Positions 15,722-24,408 of a stretch of DNA of 64,000 bases are shown here, piece after piece. Numbering within the stretch: the stretch's first letter is position 1; every line of letters begins with the position of its first letter. Under the pieces are notes generated by a model. The model ran no database searches. It was given only the letters and a program-made list of their open reading frames with translations, and was not told the DNA's origin. Made by a program: the position numbers and the translations under genes. This DNA comes from CAYVUV01 sp964455095 (lineage in GTDB: Bacteria; Desulfobacterota; Binatia; HRBIN30; CADEER01), in contig CAYVUV010000077.1 of assembly GCA_964455095.1 (NCBI GenBank), positions 3,050 to 67,049 of the forward strand. Direction: 5' to 3'.

Positions 15722-18604
15722 ATGCGGATTGAGAGATTTGGCACGTGGAGCAGAATGCGCTGGCTCGCCGCCCGTGCTCGCGTTGCGGCGATCTGCTTGG
15801 GCCTTTGCCTCAGCGTCATGATGGTTGGAACGGGAGCAGCACAGGTCGTTGGCGATGCTGATTGCGACGGGGTACTGACCGATGCGGATATCGAGGCGGT
15901 TGCGTCGTCGGTATTTCGCGGCAGCGAATGTCCTACATCGGCGGATGCCAATGAGGATGATCGCCTATCTGCCCCGGATGTCACACGGCTGTTGATGCTG
16001 CTTCGTGCAGTGGAGTTACCGACGGCAACTCGCAGTCCCCAGCCGACCGCAACCGATACGCCTGTTCTGACCCCGAGCCCGACCCCTTCGCTTCCGGAGG
16101 CCACCCCGAGTCCAACGACAGGCGAGACGGTCTTCGCTTCACCCACCCAAACCTCCGACATCCCACCGTCAGAGACCGCGACGCCGGGTGCTACCACCGT
16201 GGCTTCCGTGACGCCCCCCCCGCCGAGTCCGACCCGGACGGTTACTGCCGCCCTGCCCACGACTACGGTGACTCCTTCGGTGAGCGCCACCGCGAGTCCC
16301 GTGGCGACCGACACCGCCCCCCTCTCGACGTCGACGCCACCCCCGACGGTGACGCCAACCCCGAGCACTGGGGGAACCTCGACTGAGACGCCAGAGCCGT
16401 CGCTCACCGCGCTCGACTCGCCGACGCCGACAGCTACTCCTGACGCAAGCCCTACGAGCGAAGCGACGCAGGTCGAGGAGTCGACCTCAACCCCGCCGCC
16501 AGTCGGGACTGCCACGGCGACGCCGTTCTTCTCCGCGACCGCGACTGGATCGCCGAGCCCCAGCCGCACGGCGAGCCCGACTGCGAGCCCGACTGAGATG
16601 ACGACGCTTCCTCCGTCGCCTTCGCCCAGCATCGCGGCCGCGACCATTACATCCACCGCGGGCATCGCCCCGACGGCGACGCGCACGCCACTCGCGACGC
16701 GCACGCCGACATCGAGTCGTACTTCGACTGTGGGGATAACGGACACGGTAACACGTACGCCGAGCGTGACACGTACGCCGAGCGTGGCGCTTACGGTGGC
16801 TTCGCCCATCCCCGCTACGCCCACGCGCACGGTGACGTCGAGCCGTACGCCGACTGTAGGCATCCCGCCGACACCATCGCGCACGGTGACGTCGAGCCGC
16901 ACGCCGACCGTAGGCATCCCGCCGACACCATCGCGCACGGTGACGTCGAGCCGCACGCCGACTGTAGGCGTCCCGCCGACACCATCGCGCACGGTGACGT
17001 CGAGCCGCACGCCGACCGTAGGAATCTCACCGACACCATCGCGCACGCCAAGTGCGACTCGTACGGCGTCGCTGTCGCCCACCTCGCTCGCTGCCAGTCC
17101 CACGTCGACTCACACCCAGACGAATACGCCTTTGCCGGCATCACCCACCCGCACGCCGAGCGAAACTCCTACGCCGACCTTCAGCCGAACAGCGACTAGG
17201 ACCAAGACGCCGCCGCCGACCGGAGTACCCGCCACGGCAACTCCGCCACCGACCGAAACGCCCGCGCCGACGGCGAGCCGAACGGCGACGACAACTCGCA
17301 CGGCAACTGGCACGCGCCCACCTGCAACATCGACTCCAACGGCGACGAGCTCTCGGACGCCAACCGCGACCAGTGAACCGACTGCGACGCGCAGCGCGAG
17401 TGCGACACGAACGCCCAGCGTCACCTTACCTCCCTCGACTTCGACCCGCACCGCAACCGGCAGCCGCACACCAACGCAGACAAGCGCGCCGACTTCGACG
17501 CGAACTGCGGTCGCTACCGCGACGGCGTCGGGTACGCCCTTGCCAGCAACTGCTACGCGCTCCGCAACGAGCAGCCGGACATCGACACAGACTCTGGCGC
17601 CGACCGCGACGCGCACCACCAGCTCGACACGCACCGTGACCGATACGCCCCGTCCATCGACCGCGACGGCAACGGCGACGAGCAGTCGAACGCAAACCCA
17701 CACGCCTGTTCCAACGTTCACGCGGACCGCCAGTGTGACACGCACGGCCACCGGGACGCCGTTGCCGGCAACGCCGACTCGTACGGCGACGAGCAGCCGA
17801 ACCTCAACCGCGACGGCGATTCCTAGCGGCACGCGGACACATACGCCGACGCGTACGTTCACAGCCACTCCGCTGCCGCCGACCGCGACGCGCACCGCCA
17901 CAGTGAGTCGGACGCCCACCAATACTCCGGTCGCGACCGCGACGCGTACGCCTACGCGCACGCTGACCATCACGCCCACACGGACTCGGACGCCTCTCGA
18001 GACCGGTGCGCGCATCAGCTACGTTGGCGCAATCGACGACGACGGATGTCCCTTCTGCTGTGCGTTCGCCTGCCAATCTCAACCCACGCCAACTCCCGCG
18101 TTTGATCCTGAGGGGCGCCAGATTTTCGTCCGCCACAGCGGTCAATTCCTGTTCGTCATTGAAGGGGCCCGCGGAACCTCCAATCGCGAGCCCGGCGAGA
18201 AGCTCGAGGTTTCCGGTGGTGAGCGTCCAGACGTTCAAGTGCTCTTCAGCAGAAATCTTGGAGATGGCAGCATCATCCCCTGCGACAAAGGCCCCGCGCC
18301 CCAACCGCTGGGCGGTGTTCCGGGCATTACGCCGCAGGATTTCGGCCCCGGAAGTGAAGTAACGACGGCGCTTCAGGACTTCGCTTGCCGGCTTACGGTC
18401 GAGAAGACGTCGGGCGATGCGTGCACACGCAATCGATTCGGACTCTTCAGCTTTATTGCGCCGACGACGCGAAAGCAGTTCTGCCTCGCAGTTCCCCGCA
18501 CGACGGCATTCCCCGTCGGCGACACGATCGTGGCGCTTCAATTATTGGACACCCAGGGTAACGTCGGTCCTCGAAAGGAAATTGTCATTCGCGTCGATCC
18601 CTGA
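15722..18604 (+). CDS. Secreted dockerin-like protein with a giant Thr/Pro-rich linker (first flanking copy)
   Basis: A 960-residue protein. The ATG at 15722 has GGAG 5 bases upstream; a GTG at 15710 is in frame. A signal peptide (about residues 1-41, ending GTGAAQ) leads to two calcium-loop-like repeats, DADCDGVLTDAD and DANEDDRLSAPD, spaced as in type I dockerins. From about residue 98 to 760 it is almost only Thr, Pro, Ser, Arg and Ala (TPTRT units), with an exact 18-residue repeat four times near 370-440. The last 200 residues form a Cys-containing domain with FACR, DACTRN, QFCLAV and FPVGDT motifs that recurs in the protein at 25220-27913. Linkers of this type are usually extended and often glycosylated; the role is otherwise unknown. 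It precedes a four-gene secreted paralog array. Confidence 0.85.
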   Translation: MRIERFGTWSRMRWLAARARVAAICLGLCLSVMMVGTGAAQVVGDADCDGVLTDADIEAVASSVFRGSECPTSADANEDDRLSAPDVTRLLMLLRAVELPTATRSPQPTATDTPVLTPSPTPSLPEATPSPTTGETVFASPTQTSDIPPSETATPGATTVASVTPPPPSPTRTVTAALPTTTVTPSVSATASPVATDTAPLSTSTPPPTVTPTPSTGGTSTETPEPSLTALDSPTPTATPDASPTSEATQVEESTSTPPPVGTATATPFFSATATGSPSPSRTASPTASPTEMTTLPPSPSPSIAAATITSTAGIAPTATRTPLATRTPTSSRTSTVGITDTVTRTPSVTRTPSVALTVASPIPATPTRTVTSSRTPTVGIPPTPSRTVTSSRTPTVGIPPTPSRTVTSSRTPTVGVPPTPSRTVTSSRTPTVGISPTPSRTPSATRTASLSPTSLAASPTSTHTQTNTPLPASPTRTPSETPTPTFSRTATRTKTPPPTGVPATATPPPTETPAPTASRTATTTRTATGTRPPATSTPTATSSRTPTATSEPTATRSASATRTPSVTLPPSTSTRTATGSRTPTQTSAPTSTRTAVATATASGTPLPATATRSATSSRTSTQTLAPTATRTTSSTRTVTDTPRPSTATATATSSRTQTHTPVPTFTRTASVTRTATGTPLPATPTRTATSSRTSTATAIPSGTRTHTPTRTFTATPLPPTATRTATVSRTPTNTPVATATRTPTRTLTITPTRTRTPLETGARISYVGAIDDDGCPFCCAFACQSQPTPTPAFDPEGRQIFVRHSGQFLFVIEGARGTSNREPGEKLEVSGGERPDVQVLFSRNLGDGSIIPCDKGPAPQPLGGVPGITPQDFGPGSEVTTALQDFACRLTVEKTSGDACTRNRFGLFSFIAPTTRKQFCLAVPRTTAFPVGDTIVALQLLDTQGNVGPRKEIVIRVDP
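16826..17041 (+). repeat. Tandem 54-base repeat, four copies, inside the linker
   Basis: Four head-to-tail units of 54 bases begin at 16826, 16880, 16934 and 16988, each encoding an 18-residue unit of the form RTVTSSRTPTVGIPPTPS with single-base differences. The phase keeps the reading frame, so copy-number change would lengthen or shorten the linker without a frameshift. There are no spacers, which rules out a CRISPR array. Confidence 0.9.
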
Positions 18605-18728
18605 CCTCGGCAAGTGAAGTCGGGAAGTGCAGGGATCTACGCCGGCCGCGGTTTAGCGCGTGTGGGATCGTAGTTGGCGGTCCCGAGGGCGTCAGGCGAG
18701 ACTGCGTTTCGAAGATTCGCTTTTCCGC

Positions 18729-18757
18729 TTGACAGCCAAAGCCTAAATTGCGATAAG
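18729..18757 (+). promoter_or_regulatory. Sigma-70-like promoter before the secreted paralog array
   Basis: A perfect -35 box TTGACA (18729-18734), a 17-base spacer and GATAAG (18752-18757) as the -10 box. It lies about 70 bases before the start of the first paralog in a gap of 223 bases otherwise without a gene. The AT-rich patch stands out from the high-GC surroundings. Confidence 0.6.
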
Positions 18758-18812
18758 CAGGACGCGTTCGAGGGGAGACACTCGAACCCTTGTACGTATG
18801 GGTGCAGTTACC

Positions 18813-18821
18813 GAAAGGAGG
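18813..18821 (+). promoter_or_regulatory. Strong ribosome binding site of paralog A
   Basis: GAAAGGAGG with 6 bases to the ATG at 18828. It decides the start against the upstream in-frame codon at 18798. The same AAAGGAG core precedes all four paralogs. Confidence 0.85.
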
Positions 18822-18827
18822 CGTGCA

Positions 18828-20366
18828 ATGCGAGTGCAGAAGCGAAATCCATGGCTGACTGGCCTTGGTATGGTGCTGGCGGTGATCGCGCTGTCTGGAG
18901 TGCGAGCTGGCGCTGATGTCGCGTCGGACCAGGCGGGATCAGTGGTCATCTTTCCGAAGGTGATCGCCGACGGGACGCGTGACACGCTGATCTCGTTGAC
19001 CAACACGACAAACATGCAGGCCTTCGTGCATTGCGAGTATGTACAAGGGACCGGCATCTGCGAGACCTCGCCCGTCGCCGCACCCGTGTTTTGTACGCCG
19101 ATAAACGAGGCCGGGGCGAGCACCGACTGTACGGCCGTGCCGGGCGAACGGTGTCTGGTGTCGTGGCAGTCGCAGAACTTCGACCTCATCCTGACGCGCC
19201 AGCAGCCGACCATTTGGCGAGTCTCGACGGGCCGTATCCAGGACCTGTTTGCCGACGCTGATGGCGAATGTGACAACACGGTCGTAGATGGTGTTGAGCG
19301 CCAGATTTGCCCTGGGTATTTCATTACCGTCGACGATCCGCTGAATCCGACTGGTAACGTCACCCCACCTCCCGGGGCGCCCTTCTTCCGCGGCGAGCTC
19401 AAGTGCTTCCAGACGGACTCGACGATCACCAGCCTGAACGCCGGCGACGCATTGAAGGGCGAAGCCATCATCGGCTACGATCCGGAAAGCCCGTTGGCGT
19501 CCCCCCAGATCAGCAAGTACAACTCGATCAATATCCAAGGCGAGCTTGGCTCTCCGGACGACCTTGTTCTCAAGCTGAACCAGACGCCCAATCGGGCTGC
19601 GGATGACCGCGGGGAGTACAACGCTTGCCCCGAATCGCTTGAGTTCACGGGCTTCTCTAACGGGGCCGAGAACGAAATCGCGAACGCGCTGACGCCGGCG
19701 GCTTGTACGCTAACCGGCTGCCCTGTGCGCACCGAGATCACGGTCATTCCCTGCTCCGAGGACTTCACTCGCGAGGAGGGGGCGAGAGTCGCGTTGCTCT
19801 TCCAGTTCTACGACGAGTTCGAGGTTCTGCAGAACTCTCAGAGCCCGGAGCTCGATTGCTGGGCCAACTATGACCTGGCCGACCTCACTACGGTGGTCAA
19901 CACCACGACATTCTGGAAGACCCGCATAACTCCGCAAGGTAGCGGCCGCTGCCGTGAGGGAAACATAAACGACGTCTGCACTACGGACGCCCAATGCGGG
20001 CTCGGCGGCGTTTGCGGCCCAGTGTCTGGTATCCTCGCGGTCGTAGAGGAATTCTACGAGAGTGATGCCTCGCTTGCTCCTCTCAGCACCGTTGCACCGG
20101 GCAGCGCCGCGTTCAATGCCACGATGGCGAACGATCCCCTCCAGGGTAACGATGCCGATGTGGTCCGCAGCGGTCGCTGCCGGGGGCAGCTCAGCGTGCG
20201 CTGCGAAAGCGATGCTGGCTGCGGTGTCATTCCTGGTCACACGCTGTCGGGAATCTGCCGCAACTCGAATACCGACTGCGACGAAGATGATGATTGTGCC
20301 GGACCTGGCAGAGCGATCTGCGATATCTGCATGTCCGACGAGATCATCTTCGCTGACCTCGACTAA
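18828..20366 (+). CDS. Secreted Cys-containing paralog A (subtype 1), unknown function
   Basis: A 512-residue secreted protein; signal peptide residues 1-30 (LGMVLAVIALSGVRAGA). The mature part begins SDQAGSVVIFPKVIADG and carries the motifs shared by all four paralogs: FPKVI, VHCEYV, a LILTRQQPTIW strand, FFRGELKCFQTD followed by ALKGEA, YNSINIQ, EITVIPCSEDF, and FYDEFEVLQ with a following Cys-Trp. It has extra C-terminal Cys-rich modules of the form C.TDAQCGLGGVCG and a double C..DDDC unit in the last 70 residues. It shares finer detail with paralog C (21645-22892). No enzyme motif or transmembrane span is seen beyond the signal; an extracellular structural or binding role is inference. The gap to paralog B is 36 bases. 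Confidence 0.88.
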   Translation: MRVQKRNPWLTGLGMVLAVIALSGVRAGADVASDQAGSVVIFPKVIADGTRDTLISLTNTTNMQAFVHCEYVQGTGICETSPVAAPVFCTPINEAGASTDCTAVPGERCLVSWQSQNFDLILTRQQPTIWRVSTGRIQDLFADADGECDNTVVDGVERQICPGYFITVDDPLNPTGNVTPPPGAPFFRGELKCFQTDSTITSLNAGDALKGEAIIGYDPESPLASPQISKYNSINIQGELGSPDDLVLKLNQTPNRAADDRGEYNACPESLEFTGFSNGAENEIANALTPAACTLTGCPVRTEITVIPCSEDFTREEGARVALLFQFYDEFEVLQNSQSPELDCWANYDLADLTTVVNTTTFWKTRITPQGSGRCREGNINDVCTTDAQCGLGGVCGPVSGILAVVEEFYESDASLAPLSTVAPGSAAFNATMANDPLQGNDADVVRSGRCRGQLSVRCESDAGCGVIPGHTLSGICRNSNTDCDEDDDCAGPGRAICDICMSDEIIFADLD

Positions 20367-20388
20367 TCGCGGGCACTCCCGACTGAGG

Positions 20389-20395
20389 AAAGGAG
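20389..20395 (+). promoter_or_regulatory. Strong ribosome binding site of paralog B
   Basis: AAAGGAG with 7 bases to the ATG at 20403, matching the site before paralog A in sequence and spacing. Confidence 0.8.
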
Positions 20396-20402
20396 ACATT
20401 CA

Positions 20403-21572
20403 ATGTTGACATCCAAGCGAGTTGGGTTCACGGGGGCGGCCACCGCGCTCGCCGTTGTGTCCGTCTTGGCAATGGCCCCGCAATCGCGAGCTGCAACCTT
20501 CTCCGATCAAGGGGCCGCGATTCTGATTTGGCCAAAGATCGCGGTAAGCGCCCTTGCGGACGTGCCGCTCGTCGACACCCTCGTTCAGATCAACAATCTT
20601 GATCGTACGAGCCAGACGGCGGCTCACTGTTTTTACGTCAATGCCAACAGCCACTGCGCCAATACGGGTGGCGTCTGCACTACCTCCTCCGACTGCGAAT
20701 CTGGCGGCCTCTTTGCCTCTTGCGTCCCAGGATGGGTCGAGGTCAATTTCGACGTGATTCTCACTCCGAATCAGCCTCTCGCGTGGAGCGCATCCGCTGG
20801 ACTCGGCGGCAGCGATATTCCATGTCCCGGCACGTTGGGCAGCCGCTGCAGCGGCAACCAGGGCACTCGCGTTCCTCCAATCACCGAGCGCCCTTTCATT
20901 GGCGAGCTGAAGTGCATTCAGGCCGATCCCATCACGCGCTTCCCGGTCGAGTGCGCCGGCGCGACCTGCCAGAACGACCTTGCCGGGAATGCAACTGTTT
21001 TCGGGTTGGAAGCCGGTCAAATTGACGGCAAGGGCTACAACGCAGTCGGACTCCGCGCGACTGCCAACAATGCAGATGGCGAGCTGGTCATCGGCGGTGA
21101 AGACCCCGAGTACGAACCCTGCGCCGAGGTCCTGATCCTCAACCACATTTTCGACAACGCCATCGACCCGATCTCGGGTGTTTATTCTGCACAGACGGAA
21201 CTGACCCTTGCCCCCTGCACCGAGGACTTCCTTACGCAGGCGAACTCTGGCGTGACCGCTCAGTTCCTGGTCTACAACGAATTCGAGCAGCGGTTCTCGA
21301 CGAGCCGGCAGGTCCGATGCCTCTTGGACAGCGTACTGTCCAACATTGACACCTCCCAGTCTGAGCGCTCGGTATTCAGCTCTGGCGTCGCGGGCACCAT
21401 TGCGGGACAAACGCGCATCCGAGGTGTAGGCGGTGGTCTCGTCGGCGTAGCCCTGCTGAACTTCCGCGACCTGGCTGCGTCTGTCGGGTTGACGTCCGCC
21501 GGGGCCGGCTACAACCTGAATGGCTTCGGCAACCGTGAGGATGCCGACCTGATTCGGGTTCCTGCTCCCTGA
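20403..21572 (+). CDS. Secreted Cys-containing paralog B (subtype 2), unknown function
   Basis: A 389-residue secreted protein; signal peptide residues 1-30 (ALAVVSVLAMAPQSRA). The mature part starts FSDQGAAILIWPKIAV. Shared motifs are DTLVQINNL, AHCFYVNANSHC, a Cys module C.TSSDCESGG, FDVILTPNQPLAW, FIGELKCIQAD, YNAVGL, ELTLAPCTEDF and YNEFEQRF. The C-terminal part has GQTRIRGVGGGLVGVAL. The combination VNANS.C, YNEFEQRF and GQTRIRGV is shared only with paralog D, so B and D form one subtype. No enzyme motif is seen. Confidence 0.88.
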   Translation: MLTSKRVGFTGAATALAVVSVLAMAPQSRAATFSDQGAAILIWPKIAVSALADVPLVDTLVQINNLDRTSQTAAHCFYVNANSHCANTGGVCTTSSDCESGGLFASCVPGWVEVNFDVILTPNQPLAWSASAGLGGSDIPCPGTLGSRCSGNQGTRVPPITERPFIGELKCIQADPITRFPVECAGATCQNDLAGNATVFGLEAGQIDGKGYNAVGLRATANNADGELVIGGEDPEYEPCAEVLILNHIFDNAIDPISGVYSAQTELTLAPCTEDFLTQANSGVTAQFLVYNEFEQRFSTSRQVRCLLDSVLSNIDTSQSERSVFSSGVAGTIAGQTRIRGVGGGLVGVALLNFRDLAASVGLTSAGAGYNLNGFGNREDADLIRVPAP

Positions 21573-21629
21573 TCCAAGCGACATGCTCTCTTGGAGACCA
21601 TTGTCGACACTGACTGCGCTGCGTATCCG

Positions 21630-21637
21630 AAAGGAGG
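21630..21637 (+). promoter_or_regulatory. Strong ribosome binding site of paralog C
   Basis: AAAGGAGG with 7 bases to the ATG at 21645; the in-frame upstream codon at 21591 lacks such a site. Confidence 0.8.
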
Positions 21638-21644
21638 ACACTCC

Positions 21645-22892
21645 ATGGGCACGGTGAAGGGGCTGCGAATCGGTTATGCCGCCGGGATCGTGGCTGGGCT
21701 CACGATTCTCGCTGCGACGACCGCGTTATCGCAAGAGGAACGCTTTACGACTGAACGTCCCGCCTCAATCCTCATCTTCCCCAAGGTGATCAACACCACG
21801 GGCGGTCGGACGACTATCCAGATTACCAATACGTCGAACATGCTCGTTCACGCTCATTGCTTCTACGTGAACGGTCAGACGCTCAATGGTATACCGGTCT
21901 GGCAGGTTACCGACTTCGAGATCGCGCTGACTCGTCAGCAGCCGACATTCTGGTCGGCGGGCGACGGTCGCCCTGTCGACCCAGGTGACGGCATTACTGG
22001 TATCGATCCGGGGTCCGTACCGCCGCTCCCACCGGGCTTTACCGGCGGACTCGTTTGCGTGCAGACGAATCCAGATGGCGGAACCAACGGCGACGCTAAC
22101 GCGTTGAAGGGCGAGGCTACGGTCAGCCAGGACAATGAGACCGCACAGCTGGTCGGAGTGAGCAAGTACAACGCGGTGGGCATCCAGGGAATCGATGACG
22201 ACGGCGATAACGTACTGAATCTCGATAACGCAGAATTCGCTGGCTGCCCTCTCGGTGCGCACCTCAATTTCGTTCCAGAGGGAGCCGAGGACGACATCAT
22301 CAACCGGCTGGGGAATGGCCCGTCGGCTGTTAGCACCACCTTGGCGCTGATGCCGTGCGACATGGACTTCGAGAATCTGGTGCCTGGCAACACGTCTCTG
22401 GGCTTCCAGTTCCGGGACGAATTCGAGACGGGTAATTCGCTAACGCCGGTGATTGTCGACTGCTGGAGTGAGTTCAACCTCGACGCAGCTTCGATCGACC
22501 CGGCAATGGCGTCTACGTACTGGTACGCTCGAATCACTTCGACTGAGACCTCGCCCGGTGGGGGTGGTTTCGTTGGAGTTGCGAACGTACAGCGAATCGG
22601 TTTGAACGGAGCAATCGCGACCTCGGCCACCAACCTTCATTACCTTGGCAACACGGCAACCGGATTCTGCTCCGCAGACGACACTACGGTGTGTAGTTCC
22701 GATCTGCAGTGCGCCGGCGGTGGGGGTACGTGCGTCAAGAACCTCGGCAATGGGGTGATCGTGGCCGGCGTGTGTACCGCGGGGACATGTACTGCCGGCC
22801 GCGTGGGTGAAAGCTGCACTGTCAACGGGGACTGCACCACGAGACCAAGTGCTGTCATCCGGCTACCGGCATCGCTGGACAGGCAAGAGTAG
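21645..22892 (+). CDS. Secreted Cys-containing paralog C (subtype 1), unknown function
   Basis: A 415-residue secreted protein; signal peptide residues 1-29 (AAGIVAGLTILAATTALS). The mature part contains SILIFPKVI, ITNTSNM, HAHCFYVNG, EIALTRQQPTFWSAGDGR, GLVCVQT followed by ALKGEA, YNAVGIQG, LALMPCDMDF and FQFRDEFETG. The TNTSNM and LTRQQPT motifs place it with paralog A. Two Cys modules near the end (CSSDLQCAGGGGTC and CTVNGDC) mirror those of paralog A. There is no catalytic motif and no membrane span after the signal. Confidence 0.88.
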   Translation: MGTVKGLRIGYAAGIVAGLTILAATTALSQEERFTTERPASILIFPKVINTTGGRTTIQITNTSNMLVHAHCFYVNGQTLNGIPVWQVTDFEIALTRQQPTFWSAGDGRPVDPGDGITGIDPGSVPPLPPGFTGGLVCVQTNPDGGTNGDANALKGEATVSQDNETAQLVGVSKYNAVGIQGIDDDGDNVLNLDNAEFAGCPLGAHLNFVPEGAEDDIINRLGNGPSAVSTTLALMPCDMDFENLVPGNTSLGFQFRDEFETGNSLTPVIVDCWSEFNLDAASIDPAMASTYWYARITSTETSPGGGGFVGVANVQRIGLNGAIATSATNLHYLGNTATGFCSADDTTVCSSDLQCAGGGGTCVKNLGNGVIVAGVCTAGTCTAGRVGESCTVNGDCTTRPSAVIRLPASLDRQE

Positions 22893-22941
22893 GGTCAGGA
22901 GGACGCCATGTACGATGACAGATTCCACCGTCCAGGCGTGG

Positions 22942-22948
22942 AAAGGAG
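22942..22948 (+). promoter_or_regulatory. Strong ribosome binding site of paralog D
   Basis: AAAGGAG with 7 bases to the ATG at 22956; it rules out the earlier in-frame start at 22908. Confidence 0.8.
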
Positions 22949-22955
22949 TCGGGAA

Positions 22956-24278
22956 ATGCGTACTACGAATGCCGATCTCGGCCTGCTGACGAAAGCCGCT
23001 CTCAGGGGTATCTTCGCAGCAGTAGTACTGCTGGGTGCGGCGTCGGCTGCCCAAGCGCAGATTGCGCCGCCGCCAGAAGTAATGGCGTCGGATGAAACCG
23101 CAGGGTACCTGGTTTTCCCGAAGATTATCGCTCAGGACTCTGCCGGTTCTGGCACGATCGGGATCGACACGCTTGTCCAGATCACCAACACCAGGAGGCT
23201 CGCCAGTGGTGCTGATCCGGTGACTGTGCATTGCTGGTACATTAACGCGAACAGCCGCTGTGACGGAACAGGGGCGGTCTGTGAATTTAACTCCCAGTGC
23301 CCTGGCACGATATGCGTGCCCGGCTGGCGACCGAATAACTTCGAGTTTACTCTGACCAACGAGCATCCTATAGGTTGGTCGGTCCGCTTGGGGCGCAACT
23401 TGCCACCGACAACGCCTGATTCCTTGTCGGTGGGTAATATCCCCGCGATTTTGGAGGTCCCTTTCAAGGGCGAGCTCAAGTGCTTGGCTACCGATGGTCC
23501 GGATGGGCCGCCTCTGCCTCGTAACGACCTCAAGGGCGAAGCGACTATTATCAGCGTGCAGGCCCCGCCGGATAGCGGCACGCCGCCGCGCATGACGGCA
23601 GCGTCGTACAACGCCATCGGATTTCAGGTTGACACCGAAGATGTTCGAGATGCGACGGTCGGGTCGTCAGCCGATGAGGATCCTATCTGCCTTGGTGGTC
23701 TACCACCGGGGGCGGCAGCGGGTGTTGACTGCGCGTTGACGTACGCGCCATGTCCGAATCTCCTGATCTTGAATCACTTTTTCGACAGGGCGCAGCCTCC
23801 AACGGGTGGGGTTGTCCGGACCGAGTTGACGCTTGTGCCTTGTAGCCAGGACGTTGGTCAAACGTTTCCGGATTTTCGTGTGGTGTCGCCGCCAATCGTA
23901 ACGGCCCAGATGCTGATCTACAACGAATTCGAGCAGCGCTTTTCTAGTAGCGCCCGGGTGCAGTGCTTCCGAAATACTACGCTCTCGGATATCGATACCC
24001 GACTCGGGCCTGAGGACGATGTGTTCTCGATTTTCTCGGCTGGGGTGCAAGGGACGGTTGCCGGGCAGACACGCATTCGCGGCGTGACTGGCGTTGCGAA
24101 CGGCTTGGGTTACGGTCTGATCGGGGTGGCGCAGGAGTTCTACAGCCAGGATCCCGGGGGTCCAGCAGACGCCTCCGCTGCGTTCAATCTGCATGCTGAT
24201 GTGGGTTTTCGTGAGGAGTTTGATGCGGTATACGGCATAAATGGATTCTCGACGCCGGCTCCCCCCGTAGGCCCGTAG
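22956..24278 (+). CDS. Secreted Cys-containing paralog D (subtype 2), unknown function
   Basis: A 440-residue secreted protein; signal peptide residues 1-34 (IFAAVVLLGAASAAQA). The mature part has GYLVFPKIIAQD, DTLVQITNTRR, VHCWYINANSRC, a Cys module C.FNSQCPGTIC, FEFTLTNEHPIGW, FKGELKCLATD, NDLKGEATI, YNAIGFQ, ELTLVPCSQD, YNEFEQRFSS and GQTRIRGVTG. It aligns best with paralog B in subtype motifs. It is last in the tandem array and is followed by an intrinsic terminator at 24323. Confidence 0.88.
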   Translation: MRTTNADLGLLTKAALRGIFAAVVLLGAASAAQAQIAPPPEVMASDETAGYLVFPKIIAQDSAGSGTIGIDTLVQITNTRRLASGADPVTVHCWYINANSRCDGTGAVCEFNSQCPGTICVPGWRPNNFEFTLTNEHPIGWSVRLGRNLPPTTPDSLSVGNIPAILEVPFKGELKCLATDGPDGPPLPRNDLKGEATIISVQAPPDSGTPPRMTAASYNAIGFQVDTEDVRDATVGSSADEDPICLGGLPPGAAAGVDCALTYAPCPNLLILNHFFDRAQPPTGGVVRTELTLVPCSQDVGQTFPDFRVVSPPIVTAQMLIYNEFEQRFSSSARVQCFRNTTLSDIDTRLGPEDDVFSIFSAGVQGTVAGQTRIRGVTGVANGLGYGLIGVAQEFYSQDPGGPADASAAFNLHADVGFREEFDAVYGINGFSTPAPPVGP

Positions 24279-24322
24279 ATCTGTCTGTGAGTTCTGATGT
24301 AGAGAACTAGCGGTCGCTTTTG

Positions 24323-24360
24323 AAAGGCCGGAGTGGAAACCACTCCGGCCTTTTTTTTTT
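24323..24360 (+). terminator. Intrinsic terminator after the secreted paralog array
   Basis: A GC-rich hairpin with stem GGCCGGAGTGG / CCACTCCGGCC and a 3-base AAA loop (24326-24350) is followed by a run of ten T. It ends the array 45 bases after paralog D and separates it from the receiver gene. Confidence 0.95.
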
Positions 24361-24408
24361 CGTGCGAGCTGGTAAAGGGTTACGCGGCGGTCGGGGAGAC
24401 GGAGTGTC

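Noticed and set aside
16826..17041. CRISPR-like regular repeats
   Set aside because: Units are contiguous, lack spacers and lie in frame within a coding sequence.
15688..18015. Long minus-strand ORFs of valine/glycine-rich protein (471 and 301 residues)
   Set aside because: They are the antisense of the Thr/Pro-rich linker; ACG/CCG codons read back as CGT/CGG without stops. The plus strand has a signal peptide, a dockerin-like segment and a conserved end.
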